64,000 bases of DNA from assembly GCF_905475345.1 (NCBI RefSeq), contig NC_066587.1:18491558-18555557 (forward strand). Reading direction: 5' to 3'. Of this stretch, positions 14,647-26,578 are shown piece after piece. A program made the position numbers and the translations under genes. The DNA is from Vespula vulgaris. Its lineage: Eukaryota > Arthropoda > Insecta > Hymenoptera > Vespidae. How positions within the stretch are numbered: position 1 is the first letter of the stretch; each line of letters starts with the position of its first letter. The notes under the pieces are model-generated. The model made no database searches. It saw only the letters and a program-made list of their open reading frames with translations, and was not told the origin of the DNA.

Positions 14647-16920
14647 AGAGAGAGAGAAAGAGAGAGAAACATTACTAAAGTAAATCACTTTTGATAAGAT
14701 TTGAGCTTACCTCTTTTCACAATCGATTCGCTCCATTCGGTTTCTAGGGCACGGGCTAGAATTTTGTGTAGAATGTCAGACACAGATACGTAGATATACG
14801 ATTAGTGTAATAATTTCGATTATTGGAATGGAAGCATTATTGAGATTTCTTGGACAATAAGTTGGCACCGATGAACGAACGAACGAACGAACGAACGCAA
14901 TAATTATCTCATATACGTATATCCAGTTACTAACCCTTTCTGAGTTCTCTCTCAGTCATCGGTTGATCCGGTGCTGGGGTGGTACATGAAACATAAATGA
15001 TCGTTTAACGGGAGAAAGCTCGAATGATAGTTCAATGAATGAATCAGTTTTAATAGCGAAAGCCGAGCCTACCGATAGATAAAAGCTGCGACAAATTGGC
15101 TGTGGAACACAAATTCATATATAAGCTAAAATGTTTCGATTTAATTAATGCATCGATGAGCAATAACAGACAATTCAAATTCTCCAGGATGTATACAGGA
15201 CTAGATTTATAACAGGACGTTAAAAAACTCAATAAAGAAATTGTTGAGGAATTGTTAGGTAGACCAAAGTAAATATTGGTCGTCGAACAACATGGAGACC
15301 GGAAAGGAACTATGTTCATACAGGAACATGTTCACACAAACTTCACGACTGACTTTTGAAAATCATTCTGTAATGTAATGTACAAACTGTTGTTGCCCCA
15401 GAGCAAATATTCCTTGATAAATTTCAGTTTCTACGTTGACAACTTGGTTCTCATCGATCTCATATCGTCCGACAAAAAAATGTTTGCTCTTGACTACTCC
15501 TCACAGTTTGTGCACTGAGTCGTCAAAACAACCCTGTATATAAGAAATTTGATAGGTAATTTCAAGCGTGCAGCAATAACAGCACACAAACTCTCGTGAT
15601 ATACTCTATATGCGTGTGTACGATGGTGTGTGACAAATGAATCGGATTGCAAATGAATTAATTGCTATAAAGGTCTCGGAATCTCGCGAGATTACGTATG
15701 ATTTTTATTCGATTACGTATTAGCTTTTTTATTCGCAAAAACCAATCGTTAATTTAAATCGTAGATCGTCTTGATCGGAAGATCATTGATCGAATGACTT
15801 CCTGTATGATCTTTTTGTTTATGTTCTCCGTTTTCTTTTTTCTCGTCATAATTATAGTAATTAAGAATTAATAACGATCGTGGTGAAAATTCACGCGACA
15901 CTCGACGTGTGCCAGAAGATCAATTGAAATAATGTAAAATAATATAAGCACATATATATATGTGTGTATGTAGAAACGAAAGCTTTATGCGTAATGACAT
16001 AATCAGATGAATCAATAGAATGCATTTAAACCTGTGTTTTTTTTTTGTGTCGCGTCGGTCAGGATGAGAAAAAAAAAAGTTACGGACGCGAGAGCAGCTC
16101 GATTACGTTTACAAACATTTTTCTTACTTCTTTTTGTTACTCGTTCATTTCCTATAAAGAAAAGATAATGCGATAATAATAAAAAAAATCGTCGATAACG
16201 TTCGTCGATCTCTCTTTAATGAGCTGCTTTCTTTTCCGTTCGCATTTGAAAGACTCAATACATACACGCAAATTTATTTAAACGTATCATCGTGTTAGAA
16301 TTAACTGTAACAACTGACAAATTGTTCCTCCATTTGCAGATATAATGATCACCACAATGATCACTCAAGACACTCTCGATAGCTAGCTTTTTCCTTGGGC
16401 TCTTACGATATCGATATTAAATCTATATTAAAATTTGCGAAGCATGTTTATAGAACGCTTACCTCGAATTATTGGATCGGATTCGTTTCATTAGGCGACA
16501 TTAAATCGAAATTAAATTTCTTTCGAATTAGATATATCCAGAGAAAATAAGTGATCGACACATTTTTTTATTTTTCTTTTGTTATCCCACGCTTTCTTCT
16601 CTAACAAAAACTATTAAATAATAGAACTGTTTTCTTTTTTTTTGTTGATTTCGTGCGATGATACGCTTGAAGAAAAAGAAAAAGAAAAAAAAAAGAAAAG
16701 AAAAGAAATGAAACGTGTCTCCGATATGCGTAATCATGTGTATTAACGATTTGCGATGTTACAGGTTTCGTGCGATAATTTAATAATATTTCTTTCACTA
16801 TAATATACTTTGCCCTCTCTATTTCTTAGATTAATAATAATAAATACGATATGAATAATAAATAAATGAAAATGATCACGGACCTATAGAAGAATGTAAC
16901 TCGATATCGAGGAGTTACAC

Positions 16921-16951
<31 letters not shown>

Positions 16952-16963
16952 AATAACAATAAC

Positions 16964-16994
<31 letters not shown>

Positions 16995-19900
16995 TTAACA
17001 TATATCTATATATATATTTTATCAAATATATCTATCTCTTGTTATCATAATCGCGTAGAGAACATTTTTCTAATCGTGACAATTAATTCGATAAATTATT
17101 CTCTATCAAACATATGTATATACATGCATACATACATACGTCTATATATAATACGATATATCATGAAAGAAAGAAATATAGGACGGTTTTAATAGTATTA
17201 ATAGTTTTCGTAAAAGGTCGATCATTCTTCGTTTCGATTTTCCTACTCCTCCTTCTCTTCCTCCTCCTCATCCTCATTATCCTTCTCCTTCTTTCTGGCT
17301 TTAGTTGGATCCTCGTATAGTTCTGGAACACGATCCCTCCAGCCCTTGCCTGAAACGTTCAAAAAATCGCTCTGCTTGTTCTTCTGCAAATGCTGCTTCG
17401 ATGCGATCACGGATTATCGCATGAAAAAAATGCTCAGATGCGTGTTCCAGTTGGATCTACAGTTTGTCTGTGCTCGGTTTCTGTTTCTGTCTTTGTCTCT
17501 CTCTCTCTCTCTCTTTTCTCTTAAGCTGCGTTGTCATCGCAACCATCATCGGCGTCCCCATCATTGGGAAAAACTCTCCTCTCGATCTCGTTCTCGTTCT
17601 CGATCTCGATCTCGTTTTCTTTACCGCTTCCACCGATCGCTCGTTTTCTTTTCAATACACAAATATACATAAAGTCTAACGAAACACGAATTCCCACAGT
17701 AGTAATTCCATCGGCTTCCTTTCGAGAAAGGTACGCTTTCGTTTCGCAAGTTTTTTTTTTTCTTTATCTAAATTTTTTACTAATTTCCATTTTTATTCTT
17801 ATCGTTATTTTTTATACTTTCTATTTTTTCTCTCTTAATTTCCCGATCGAAACGGTACATCGAAGTGAAAACAAAAAAAAAAGAAAGCTTTACTCGTGTA
17901 ACGTGTGCAGTATATATGTATATTACTACTACCACTACTACTACGACAACAACAATAACGTAAAATATACATATTATATAATTATAATGTCTCACACCGT
18001 CGTTCGCTATTTTACGATTATTAGACACATATATAAAGAAAAAAAAAGGCGGTAAAATCAAAAATTAAAGAAACGAGATGGTAATAGAAAAATGTAAAGA
18101 AAAAAGGAAACAAAAAAAAATGGAAGAAAAATTAAAATGTATAAAACAGTGACAAATAGAATACATACATGTGAGAAATATATATGAATGTAAAAAACGA
18201 GCGAGGAAAAATAACGAGGAGGGAAAAAACCAAAAAAGATAAGAAAAATCAAATGAACGCATATTCGTCATCATCATCATCATTATTATCATCATCATCA
18301 TCATCATTATCATCATCATCATCATCATCATTATCATCATCATCATCATTATTATCGCCAGGCACAGCAGAAACGACAAATTTCTCAGACAATTTAATAT
18401 ACGGTGCCAATCTCAGTCCAAAAAGAAAATAAAAAAATACATATAAAATAAATACATATACAAAAAGAAATGAAAATGGAGACACGAGCTTTGGGGGAGA
18501 CAAGATAGAAAAAATAAATAAAATGAAAAAAGGTTCACACGGACGGCGTCCCGCGGCCGTCTTTTTCTTTTCCTTTCTTTTTTCTACTCAAAAATCATCT
18601 AGCCGAGACACTTTTCTGATCTTTAACGAGTTACGAAAGAAAGTACGAACGTTCTTTCTTTTTTTACTCGTTTCAAATAATTTTTTTTTCTTTCTTTCTT
18701 TCTTTTTTTTTTTTTTTTAATCGAGATCGCTGCTTTTTTATTCGTCGCTCGTTAAAGTCAGACCGCAAAAACTATAAGGATCGTCGATAAGATCGTCCTG
18801 CCATTTAGACTTTTTTCTTTGAACTTTATAAACAACGAGTACGTTCTTTTAGATATAGACAAATCAAATACGTGATACAGTATCCCATTTATATTTACCA
18901 TCTCGAGTATTACGAATTTTTATCAAAATTTATGCTTTTTATCTCGATCAACCGATTCGAATCGGATATCCTGTATATAAGTAGGGTTAGACAAGACAGA
19001 TAGATATATAAATAAATGGAGAATTTATATATCATAAACAGGACAAACTCGTCACGACTTTCCTTTAGAAATCTAGCTGCTGCATTTACATAGGTCAAAG
19101 ATCGATTACTCACAAGCGTCGGCAGCAGCCTGCCGATTTTTTTGGTAGTAGCTCAAAAACTTAACGTCGTTCTTGATGTCGGAGGGACGAAGATCAGCGA
19201 CTTTGTAGTAGGGTCTCCTGATGGATTGAGGTTTTCCAGCGACGTACTTTACGCATGCCAGATTTCCAAAATGTCCTCTTTCCGGTACGTCATACCATGA
19301 AACCGCTTCTGCATCCTTCTTTGTATTGTTCTTACCGGATATCAGTCGGCGAATATAATCACCACTACGCATACGCTCTGGTACTATTTCTTCGGCGAAG
19401 TCGCTAAAATTTCGAAAAAGACGTTATTTATTTATTTATTTATTTATTGTTTCTTTTTATTTTATTTTTTTAATTTCCATCTTCCGATAAAGAATTTCCT
19501 TTATCATTTAGCATTCTATAGAATTCGTCAAATACCTGGGACATGCTCGCGGTATGTAGACGTGAACTCGTCGTAGAAGAGAATCCACCCTTGCACGTAT
19601 TTCTTTGGCCTCGTCGTCGAAGTACTGCGAATAGATAGATATATATAATATCGTGAAATCGATATGATACACGAATATAGATTTATTTTAATATTATTAT
19701 TCGACTTTCGACGTCTTTCAAATTAACATCGTAAATTTGTGGATATTCAAAAAACGATAAATTCTATTGACTCGTTAAAAAAATATATTGATATACACAT
19801 ATATACTTGATTTTTTCATCTCTCCAATTTATTTACTTATTTATTTATGAATATAAATTATATAGATATTAAATCATTCTTGACAGAAATTGGATAGATC

Positions 19901-20100
19901 CAAAGGAGAAAAAAGTTATACAGTCATGTGTTAATCGAACAACTTTTTCTGATAATCAATCTTTTTTATGTAATTGCCATTTTGTAATAAGATTCATCGT
20001 CGAAAAATGACACGCGATCTAACGACGCGATTCCGCAATCTGGATGAATTGTGAGATGACTTGATGATATGTATTCCAATATGCGAAGATGACGATGATA

Positions 20101-20173
<73 letters not shown>

Positions 20174-20519
20174 CGAGGATGACGATAGATGATCGATGAT
20201 CGATGATCGATGATATATGGAAGATGAGAGAAAGAAAGAGAAAGATAAAGATAGAGAGAGAGATACTGTTCTTCCCCCTCTCTCTCTCCCTCTCTTTCTT
20301 TTATTCACTTACGATGTGATCCTTGGAATTTAAATAGTGCTCGGTGTAAGACTCGGTAGAGGGCCTTGGTAGATCGCGTATCCTCTTGAGTTCGGCAGCT
20401 ATCACACTTGGACGTACGCGAGAATGTATTCTTATCGGTATCATCGAGCCAGAGTAGTAAACATTATGGACCGGTGAATGGATTACGGTGACGAGCCTCT
20501 TGTGCGCAATGTAGGGCAT
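11490..20519 (-). CDS. Myofilin-like muscle protein, long isoform with Glu-rich tail
   Basis: Spliced model on the minus strand: 20519-20313, 19624-19536, 19403-19114, 14973-14935, 14755-14711, 14516-13713, 13152-13083, 12964-12749, 12337-12091, 11639-11490. Every junction has GT/AG ends and keeps frame, giving 718 residues. The start is the first Met (MPYIAHKRLV) of the exon that opens after an acceptor at 20,541. A non-coding exon ending at 21,334 (GTAAGT donor) may precede it. Residues 1-195 are basic and rich in Arg/Tyr/Pro. A glutamate-rich linker follows, with about nine EEKxxVx heptapeptides near residue 225. A predicted coiled coil (about residues 490-670) and an acidic end WPDEEA complete it. 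The ~20 kDa head resembles myofilin, the insect thick-filament protein, from general recollection and not an alignment. The Glu-rich half is unrecognised and could be mis-joined, though phase agrees. Confidence 0.55.
11900..11936. repeat. (AT)n microsatellite
   Basis: About 37 bases of AT repeat inside the last intron (12,090-11,640) of the myofilin-like gene. Confidence 0.9.
14305..14500 (-). repeat. Coding heptapeptide tandem repeat (21-bp units)
   Basis: Within the large exon 14516-13713 the protein repeats a seven-residue unit about nine times. Examples are EEKKTVA, EEKVTVV, EEKKVIA, EEKETLI and EEKKALV. The consensus is E-E-K-x-x-V/L-A/V/P. The underlying 21-bp DNA units are diverged, so the protein pattern is better conserved than the DNA. 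The heptad period with a hydrophobic residue fits an extended helix or coiled coil. Confidence 0.85.
14612..14669. repeat. (GA)n microsatellite
   Basis: A GA-rich run of about 58 bases, purine on the plus strand, lies in the intron between the 45-nt exon (14755-14711) and the large Glu-rich exon. In transcript orientation it is a pyrimidine tract about 100 bases upstream of the acceptor at 14,517. Confidence 0.9.
17243..17349 (-). CDS. Alternative terminal exon of the myofilin-like gene
   Basis: A minus-strand exon candidate begins after TTTCAG and opens in phase 1, as required by the donor at 19,114. It encodes (C)KGWRDRVPELYEDPTKARKK followed by a Lys/Glu tail ending EEEEEKEE and stop TAG at 17,243. 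The joined product would be 230 residues. The acceptor is uncertain: a second acceptor at GAAGCAG, about 48 bases upstream, would also be in phase but would read the other frame (SFAEEQAERFFERFRQ) to a stop near 17,260. Both peptides look protein-like, so one of them is probably a real third C-terminus. Choosing between them needs transcripts. Confidence 0.42.
18267..18354. repeat. (ATC)n trinucleotide repeat
   Basis: About 88 bases of interrupted ATC/ATT triplets lie in the intron between the shared head exons and the alternative terminal exon near 17.3 kb. Frames through it translate to poly-Ser, poly-Asp or poly-Met and are not genes. Confidence 0.9.
18541..18575. other. GC-rich hairpin followed by a T run
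   Basis: The inverted repeat GACGGC (18,542-18,547) and GCCGTC (18,556-18,561) encloses an 8-base GC-rich loop and is followed by a T-rich run. It is an isolated GC island in an AT-rich intron. It superficially resembles a terminator stem-loop, but nothing shows that it acts as one here. Confidence 0.4.
19106..20519 (-). CDS. Myofilin-like protein, short read-through isoform
   Basis: If the donor after 19,114 (GCTT|GTGAGT) is not used, translation runs on through TGT GAG TAA and stops at 19,106-19,108. The product is 197 residues ending AAADACE. Exons are 20519-20313, 19624-19536 and 19403-19106. The size (~22 kDa) matches what is known of insect myofilin (about 20 kDa). Visible features are a basic Arg/Tyr-rich start (HNVYYSGSMIPIRIHS), a helical EIRARVDSLLRRVH segment and a WYDVPERGHFGNLACVKYV stretch. 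There is no signal peptide or membrane segment, consistent with a sarcomeric protein. The family assignment is from memory and moderate. The exon structure is well supported by splice signals. Confidence 0.5.
20086..20214. repeat. (GAC)n trinucleotide and GATCGAT heptamer repeat
   Basis: About 100 bases of near-pure GAC triplets with sparse GAT interruptions are followed by four GATCGAT-type units (about 20,186-20,214). All of it lies in the intron between 20,313 and 19,624 of the myofilin-like gene. The long Ser- or Asp-coding frames here are repeat artefacts. Confidence 0.9.
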
Positions 20520-21334
20520 TCGAGGAAGATAACCCCTCAACTAAATATACACCAATTTGTCTTCTTTACTGATCGATCTACATCGATCCACGACATCTCT
20601 TATATATTCTTTTTTTTTTCTTCTTTTTTTTTTACGAATTTTCTTTCTTGCCATTAGCAATGTATTTATCTAACGATAAGATGTTACGTAGGAGCTACCT
20701 ATGTATTTATACAAATATATGTAAGCATGAAAGCGCGTACATACACATCGTTGTAAACCATTCGCTGTGCTGTACATATGGTATTACGTTTAAAAGCCAG
20801 CAATTAAATGATCGATGATAATCGGTTAAAAAATTGATACATCAATCGATGATGATACGAGCATGAAACGTCGATGAGTGCGAGCGAAAAAGCGTCGTTA
20901 TTTGCGATCGTTTGATTAACATTCGGCATTATTTGCGTTGCGTAGTTATCAATAGAAGCCTATATGTAAGCTCGTATATAATTAGACATTGGCAATGGGA
21001 TATATCGCATACTGAGCCTCTTCAAATTCACAAGCGTCTTTTTCCTCTATCGAATTTGAAATTCTTTGTCTAATAATAAAGTTAAATATAGGTACATATT
21101 TACAAAGTCGAATCAATGAAACAGTGTATCCTTTGGATTGTTTAATTATATCCGAACAAAATAAAGAGGTATTGATTTCAAGAGACTCGTAGAAAAACAT
21201 TTACGTTCGTAAAATATTTTTCGTTCTGAAAATATTTTTCGATATGTTTTTTTCTTTTCTTTTCTTTTTTTTTGAAATTAGGAAAGATCCTAGGAAATTG
21301 TGCTGGAATCATTTTTTGCACAACGACACTTACC

Positions 21335-21600
21335 TGAATGACAGCAGAGAGTGGTAGGACAACAGGGGTAGTCTTTCGTCCGTACAAGCATAAGTTCGAT
21401 ACGATAGTGTCGGTTGTAATTTATAGATTTATCGACGATTTCCAGAAACGGAAGTGGTAGCGCCGATTACGATGTCGATGGTCATAGTGGCAATGGTGAT
21501 GTTGGTAGTGGTGGTGATGGTGATGGTGGTAGCGACGACGGCGACGGCGGCGGCATGGGGACGAGGAGTCACATGGGAGGCAGAATAAATAAAAATAAGA
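21335..21600 (-). promoter_or_regulatory. Probable 5' exon/promoter zone of the myofilin-like gene
   Basis: On the minus strand a perfect donor CATTCAG|GTAAGT lies at 21,334/21,333. It could join a non-coding first exon to the start-containing exon at 20,540. Upstream sequence (21,430-21,560) is unusually GC-rich with GTGGTG/GGCGGC-like triplets compared with its surroundings. I found no in-frame Met in this exon, so I treat it as 5'UTR. The transcription start is not determinable here. Confidence 0.35.
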
Positions 21601-21958
21601 AGAACGACACTCGGTTAGTGACTTTGGCAGCGATTGTGCTTTGGCATAATAACGCGTGCTTCAGGGGTTGCTGATTTTTCCCTTTATATAAAATATAGAT
21701 ATATATATATATATATAAACATATATATATATGTGTGTATGTGTGTATATATATTTTTTTTCTTTTGTATTTTTCTTTTTGTTTTTTTTCTTTCTTTCAT
21801 TTCTTTTCATCTTTTCTTTTTTTTTTTTTGATTGCTTTTTCTTCCTTTTCTTCTTTTTTCTTTCTTTTTTTTTTCTTTTTTAACTTTTGTTCGCTCTCAG
21901 ATTTCTTGTCTATTCTTGTGAATGCGATCGCACGTGCTAATTGTCGAGTAAAAGAGAA

Positions 21959-21989
<31 letters not shown>

Positions 21990-22987
21990 AAGAGAAAGAG
22001 AGAAGAGGGATCAGAAAGAAAAGCAAAGAGAGAGAGGGAGAGAGAGAGAGAGAGAGAGAGTGAGGGGGAGATATGGAGGATGAAAAGTAGAGCAGCGAGG
22101 AGGCATGTCGCTTCGCGTCGTGTATCTAAAAATGTATCTACGTAATTTGGCCGATTCTCGCGTTGTGTGTCCAACGAGATCGATGAGTCGTGATTTATTA
22201 GAATCGTTTCTATTATTAGTTGGTATTATAATACGTTTATTCATTTTATTTCTTATACATAGTTATACTCGCGATAAATTTTTGATCAATGACAAAAAAG
22301 AGTATATTCATATATATTTTAGTAAAAAACAGATTTAGAATTATTCCCCTAAGAGATTGTAAATTTTTGGCAAACAATGTAAAATAACGCATCTGCATAT
22401 TTCTACACTTCTTATATACTTGTATATATGTATATATATATATATATATATAAATATAGATATATATATATATGCGCTTTTTCGTATTTCTCATTATTTC
22501 GATACATTCGTTACATAGATATAGATATAGATATATGTACATATATCTATATACGTATATATTACGACACCTACTTGTTTAAACGGTTAATAATGCACGC
22601 ATGAAAAAAACACACGATATTTAGCAAACTATTATTATTTAATATTTCTAAATGCAGCAATATAATATAAACAAAACACTAAGGTCCCACTTTAGGAATC
22701 TACATTTTAGCGTAAATAGCGATTGTCGGATTGACAAATATCCGTTCTTTTTCTTTTAAAAAAAAATGCCTACGGTATAGTAACAGTACGCATAGATATA
22801 TGGATTTTGCAAACGAAGAAGACAAAAGAGAAAAGACAAAGAAAAAAACAAGAATGTAAACAATATACTGGGTGAGCCAAAGACGAAAAAGAAAAAGGGG
22901 GAGGGGTGTGAGTAAGAAGGGAGTGTTATTAAAAGATTTGCTTAGTTATTAAAAATGGATAAAAGGGGATGGAAGTTTTTTCTTTGG

Positions 22988-23331
22988 GAAGGAGCATCGA
23001 TTTAAACGCGATAGGAAAAATGGCGGTAAGTGGTACCACCGGGTAAACGTCCGGATGAATGGGACTCGTAAGAGGAATGATAGCTTCCAGGGCCGCCGCC
23101 GGTCGATGATCTAGAGGATCTCTCGGTCGAGTAAGATCCATACGGTCCGCTTTCTCTCTTGACGACGTTCTCCTCGGTATAAGAAGACCTCTGGGGACGA
23201 CGAGTGTACGGATCCGCCAAGGAGGAGGAACTCGACGAGCTGGTGTTGGTGTACGCGTAACTGTACTGCTCTTGGGCAGACCTCACGCCGACTTCGGGAT
23301 AGTCACGAACCACGTAGTGCCGAGGCGTCTA
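22988..23331 (-). CDS. Ser/Tyr-rich terminal exon, unassigned gene
   Basis: A minus-strand exon opens after an acceptor (AATCTATAG) at 23,332 and reads TPRHYVVRDYPEVGV, then a Ser/Tyr/Gly-rich stretch. It stops at TAA near 23,002 after GTTYRHFSYRV. The composition (runs of Ser, repeated SSY/SYES motifs, Arg) looks like the flexible tail of a structural or cytoskeletal protein. It lies 1.6 kb upstream of the myofilin-like gene on the same strand. It could be an alternative tail of a neighbouring muscle transcript or the 3' end of a gene whose 5' exons lie at higher coordinates. I do not recognise the family, and no partner donor was identified. Confidence 0.5.
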
Positions 23332-23862
23332 TAGATTTGGGTTAGACAAGGTCAACAAGCTAGAACCAACGGATTTTAGCCCCCTTTATCTTTTTTCTAC
23401 CCCTCTTCCTGTCCTCTATCGTGATCCCGCCCCCTATCACCCATCCCCCTAATCCCTTCTATACACCCTCTTTTTCCCCCTACCCTTTTATTTTCTCTTT
23501 TATTATCTCTTTGTCTCTTTTCCTCGAAAACGATCGAGCGCGATTCCAAGAGCGAAGAACCCAATTTTTTCTTCTTCGATATCCCTGCCCCGACGAGGTT
23601 TAACAGATCGACTTTTTTCTCTCTTTTTTATTCTTCTTTTTTTTTATTTTTGTTTCTTTATCGTCTCTATATTTTCTACATTTTTATACTCGAACCGATT
23701 GAACCGATCGATTGTTAAGACTCGTAGAAATGTTCGCAGGTGTTACGTTAGGTTAATGGAAAAGTATAGATCGGTCAGGGTGTTTGATCGATTTCTATAG
23801 TCGAAACGAGAGATCTATCTATAGACACACAACGTAGGGGCCAATTATAAACGCTCGTCGAG

Positions 23863-23913
<51 letters not shown>

Positions 23914-24591
23914 TGTATGTATGCATTAATAATGTCTCCTTGCCGAAAAACATTCAGGGCATGCTATGCTCTCTAAACGTTAACGTTGAGTAACGTTACG
24001 TGTCCTTGCCAAGAAATACACAGACGCGTTTGTTATACGACGCTTACGATTAGAAATAAGCGTATGAGTGTCGTTTTACCGTGACCGTGTATATTTGCGT
24101 GTGCAACGCAACCCGATGCAAACTCGGTGTCTCGGTTTCTTTTTAAAAAAAAGCAAAAGCAGTTTTGCACGATGCGAGGGCAAAATTTCAAAGCCAGATT
24201 AAATATCAATCAACTTTACATCGTATATTTGTTTTCTTAATCGAATTCGTACTCGTTATTTTTTTCTCGTTGGGTACACATTTATGAGAAACGAATTCGA
24301 AATAGATGAACTTTCTCCAATTTCTATTATTTTATTTTTCTATCACAGTGTAATACATATATAGATATATATTAAAGTGTGAAAAGCCATAGTCAATATC
24401 GAGGGAATGAAAAATAAAAGAGGAACGTCGTCTATCTTTTAAGTACAAACAGACAAATAAGATTGGTAAAATGCATTTAAAGGAAAATAAAAAGAAGTAG
24501 AGGAGTCAATTCTAGTCATTATCAAAGTAAAACGCGAGCTTTTATGGCAAGTACTAAAAAAAGTATTATAAATCGAAATATAAGTAAATAC

Positions 24592-24598
<7 letters not shown>

Positions 24599-24654
<56 letters not shown>
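24599..24654. repeat. (TA)n microsatellite
   Basis: A pure TA tract of about 55 bases, about 60 bases downstream (minus strand) of the stop codon of the unassigned 24.7-25.4 kb reading frame. Confidence 0.95.
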
Positions 24655-24662
<8 letters not shown>

Positions 24663-24715
24663 TATCGGATAGGTAAAATCGTTATTAAAGTATAAAGATA
24701 TTCGAATTGGCGCAT

Positions 24716-25405
24716 TCAAAAGCGATACCAAGATGGCGTCTGCAGAGCCATTAGTATCCTAGTACGACCAGTAGCCGGTGCAAACGCATGTCTATGCGAA
24801 CCAGCCGGTCTCGAGAGCACTCCCTTCTCAAATACATGCCCTTTTGTCGCCAATTCTGCAGCTGCATCCAAGTTGACCTTCGAAACTGTACCACCTTCTA
24901 AAAGTTGTCTCGTGTGTTCCTCCTTGGCTAGATTTTTTCCTCGAACGACACCCTCCTTCTCCTTGAGGGTTACGTACTGATAAAACTCCTTACGTGGATC
25001 CTGCTTCTTGCGGCCCCAAACGGTGAACGGTTCCGGTACAAGGGATGGCCTTGGTACGAACGGTACCTTCTCCCAAGGGAACAAATCCGGCTTCTGCAAT
25101 GGCGGATCTTTCTTTCTTTCTTTCTTTCTTTCTCTCATTTTTTTCAGTTTTTCTCCCTCCCTCTCTCTTTCTCTATCTTTCAAGCCTCGCAAAACCTTCC
25201 TTTTCCTTTTTCCTTTTTTTACTTCTTCTTCTATTTTTTTTTTATCTTCTCTTCGTTCTTTTACTCTTGTACCTTTGGAAAGGTTTCCTGAACTTCCTTC
25301 GATGTCTCCACTTCCATAACACTTTCCTCCGTTATTCATTACATCATTTATTGTCGGAAGGAGAAATTTTCTAAATCCAACTATGATCTTCCTTGAAATC
25401 GTCAT
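24716..25405 (-). CDS. Unassigned basic protein or exon (up to 229 aa)
   Basis: An uninterrupted minus-strand frame of up to 229 residues ends at 24,716. Its first half is low-complexity Lys/Glu/Arg and may be partly non-coding. The second half looks like real protein: KPDLFPWEKVPFVPRPSLVP, then FTVWGRKKQDPRKEFYQY, a Glu/Lys helix, and a C-terminus ending LMALQTPSWYRF. A possible acceptor (CCATTGCAG) just before KPDLFPW would make only the second half, about 125 residues, coding, but its upstream tract is purine-rich and weak. I do not recognise the family. It may belong with the Ser/Tyr-rich exon 1.4 kb downstream, although no in-phase junction between them was found. Confidence 0.45.
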   Translation of the reverse strand: MTISRKIIVGFRKFLLPTINDVMNNGGKCYGSGDIEGSSGNLSKGTRVKERREDKKKIEEEVKKGKRKRKVLRGLKDREREREGEKLKKMRERKKERKKDPPLQKPDLFPWEKVPFVPRPSLVPEPFTVWGRKKQDPRKEFYQYVTLKEKEGVVRGKNLAKEEHTRQLLEGGTVSKVNLDAAAELATKGHVFEKGVLSRPAGSHRHAFAPATGRTRILMALQTPSWYRF

Positions 25406-26520
25406 TGACGTCGGCGATTATATTGATTTTTTTTCTTTTTATTGCATTCAATTTTATTATTTTTTTTTTCATGGTGAAGGATAGTATTTCTTATTTTATT
25501 ATTATTATTATTATTATTATAGTTATTGTATTTGTATATATAATTTCATAATGCTCGAACTTTACGGCTGAATCGATACATGTGATTTTTTTATAAGCTC
25601 CAAAACAATGTTTCTCAAAGAATAGATAAATTGGCGAGGCGATAAAAATAAAAGGGGTGGAGGAAAAATATTGAAATAATTATAAGATAAATATAAAATT
25701 AAATAAAAAATTAAAGATAAAAAATTAAGAATATTTCGAAAGGATGAGAGATTAAAGAGAGAGAAAAAAAAAGGAAATGCCTAGAGTAAAATGTTGAAAG
25801 TAAAAAAGAAATATACACATATATAGATAAAAGAAGTAATAAACGAAAGATAAAAAGAAAATATTATCATTAAGAAATAAAAGAATAAAAAAAAAAGAAA
25901 AGAATCTTTGTTTTCTAATCTAGAAAATTATTTCGCAAAAACAAATTTGCACGAACTTTTTTTTAGATAAGGAAGAAGCATAGATCAACAAAGTTTTAAT
26001 AAAACATAAGAAATAAAGAAAAAGAAAAGAAAAAATAAAAAAAAAAGAAGATTGTTACTCTATAAACAAAGAGAAAGAAGAAAAATGGAGAATTGTTCTA
26101 ATCTTATAAATTGTAGAAGAGGATTGGATCAATATAGTTTAGATATGAGTGAAGAGAAAAACGAACGTGTATGTACATATGTATTATATGTACTATATAC
26201 AAAGAAAATACGTTGTAGCTAAAAGTTCCAGTTAAGAAAGAGGCATTCGTAAATTTCCGTGAGGATGAAATCGCGAAGCAGAGTCCATGGTGGGAGTCAA
26301 CCGTCGACGTCGAGGCTAACATCGTCGGTGTCTAAATTAGGGCACGGTAACGCAACACCGATCCACGAATCCCCTCTACTCTGCGGAAGGAACGAGCCGG
26401 TTTAAAAGAGAGTCACCGAAAACAGCGAAAACGATGATGAAACGATGGAAATCTTCTTCGGAAAATTCGTACTCGCGTTCGAGATTTTTTACTTAGATCA
26501 TGATTATCGTCTTTGCGAAT

Positions 26521-26528
<8 letters not shown>

Positions 26529-26575
<47 letters not shown>
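26529..26575. repeat. (GA)n microsatellite
   Basis: About 45 bases of GA repeat in otherwise unannotated AT-rich DNA. Confidence 0.95.

Positions 26576-26578
<3 letters not shown>

Noticed and set aside
15000..15560. Possible degraded transposable element (tail-like CCCTGTATATAA near 15,530)
   Set aside because: No terminal inverted repeats, target duplications or transposase-like peptide could be seen on either strand.
17464..18055. Overlapping plus-strand frames with Arg-Ser or Ser-Leu dipeptide runs
   Set aside because: They come from CTCGAT/CTCTCT repeats and lie antisense to the intron of the minus-strand gene.
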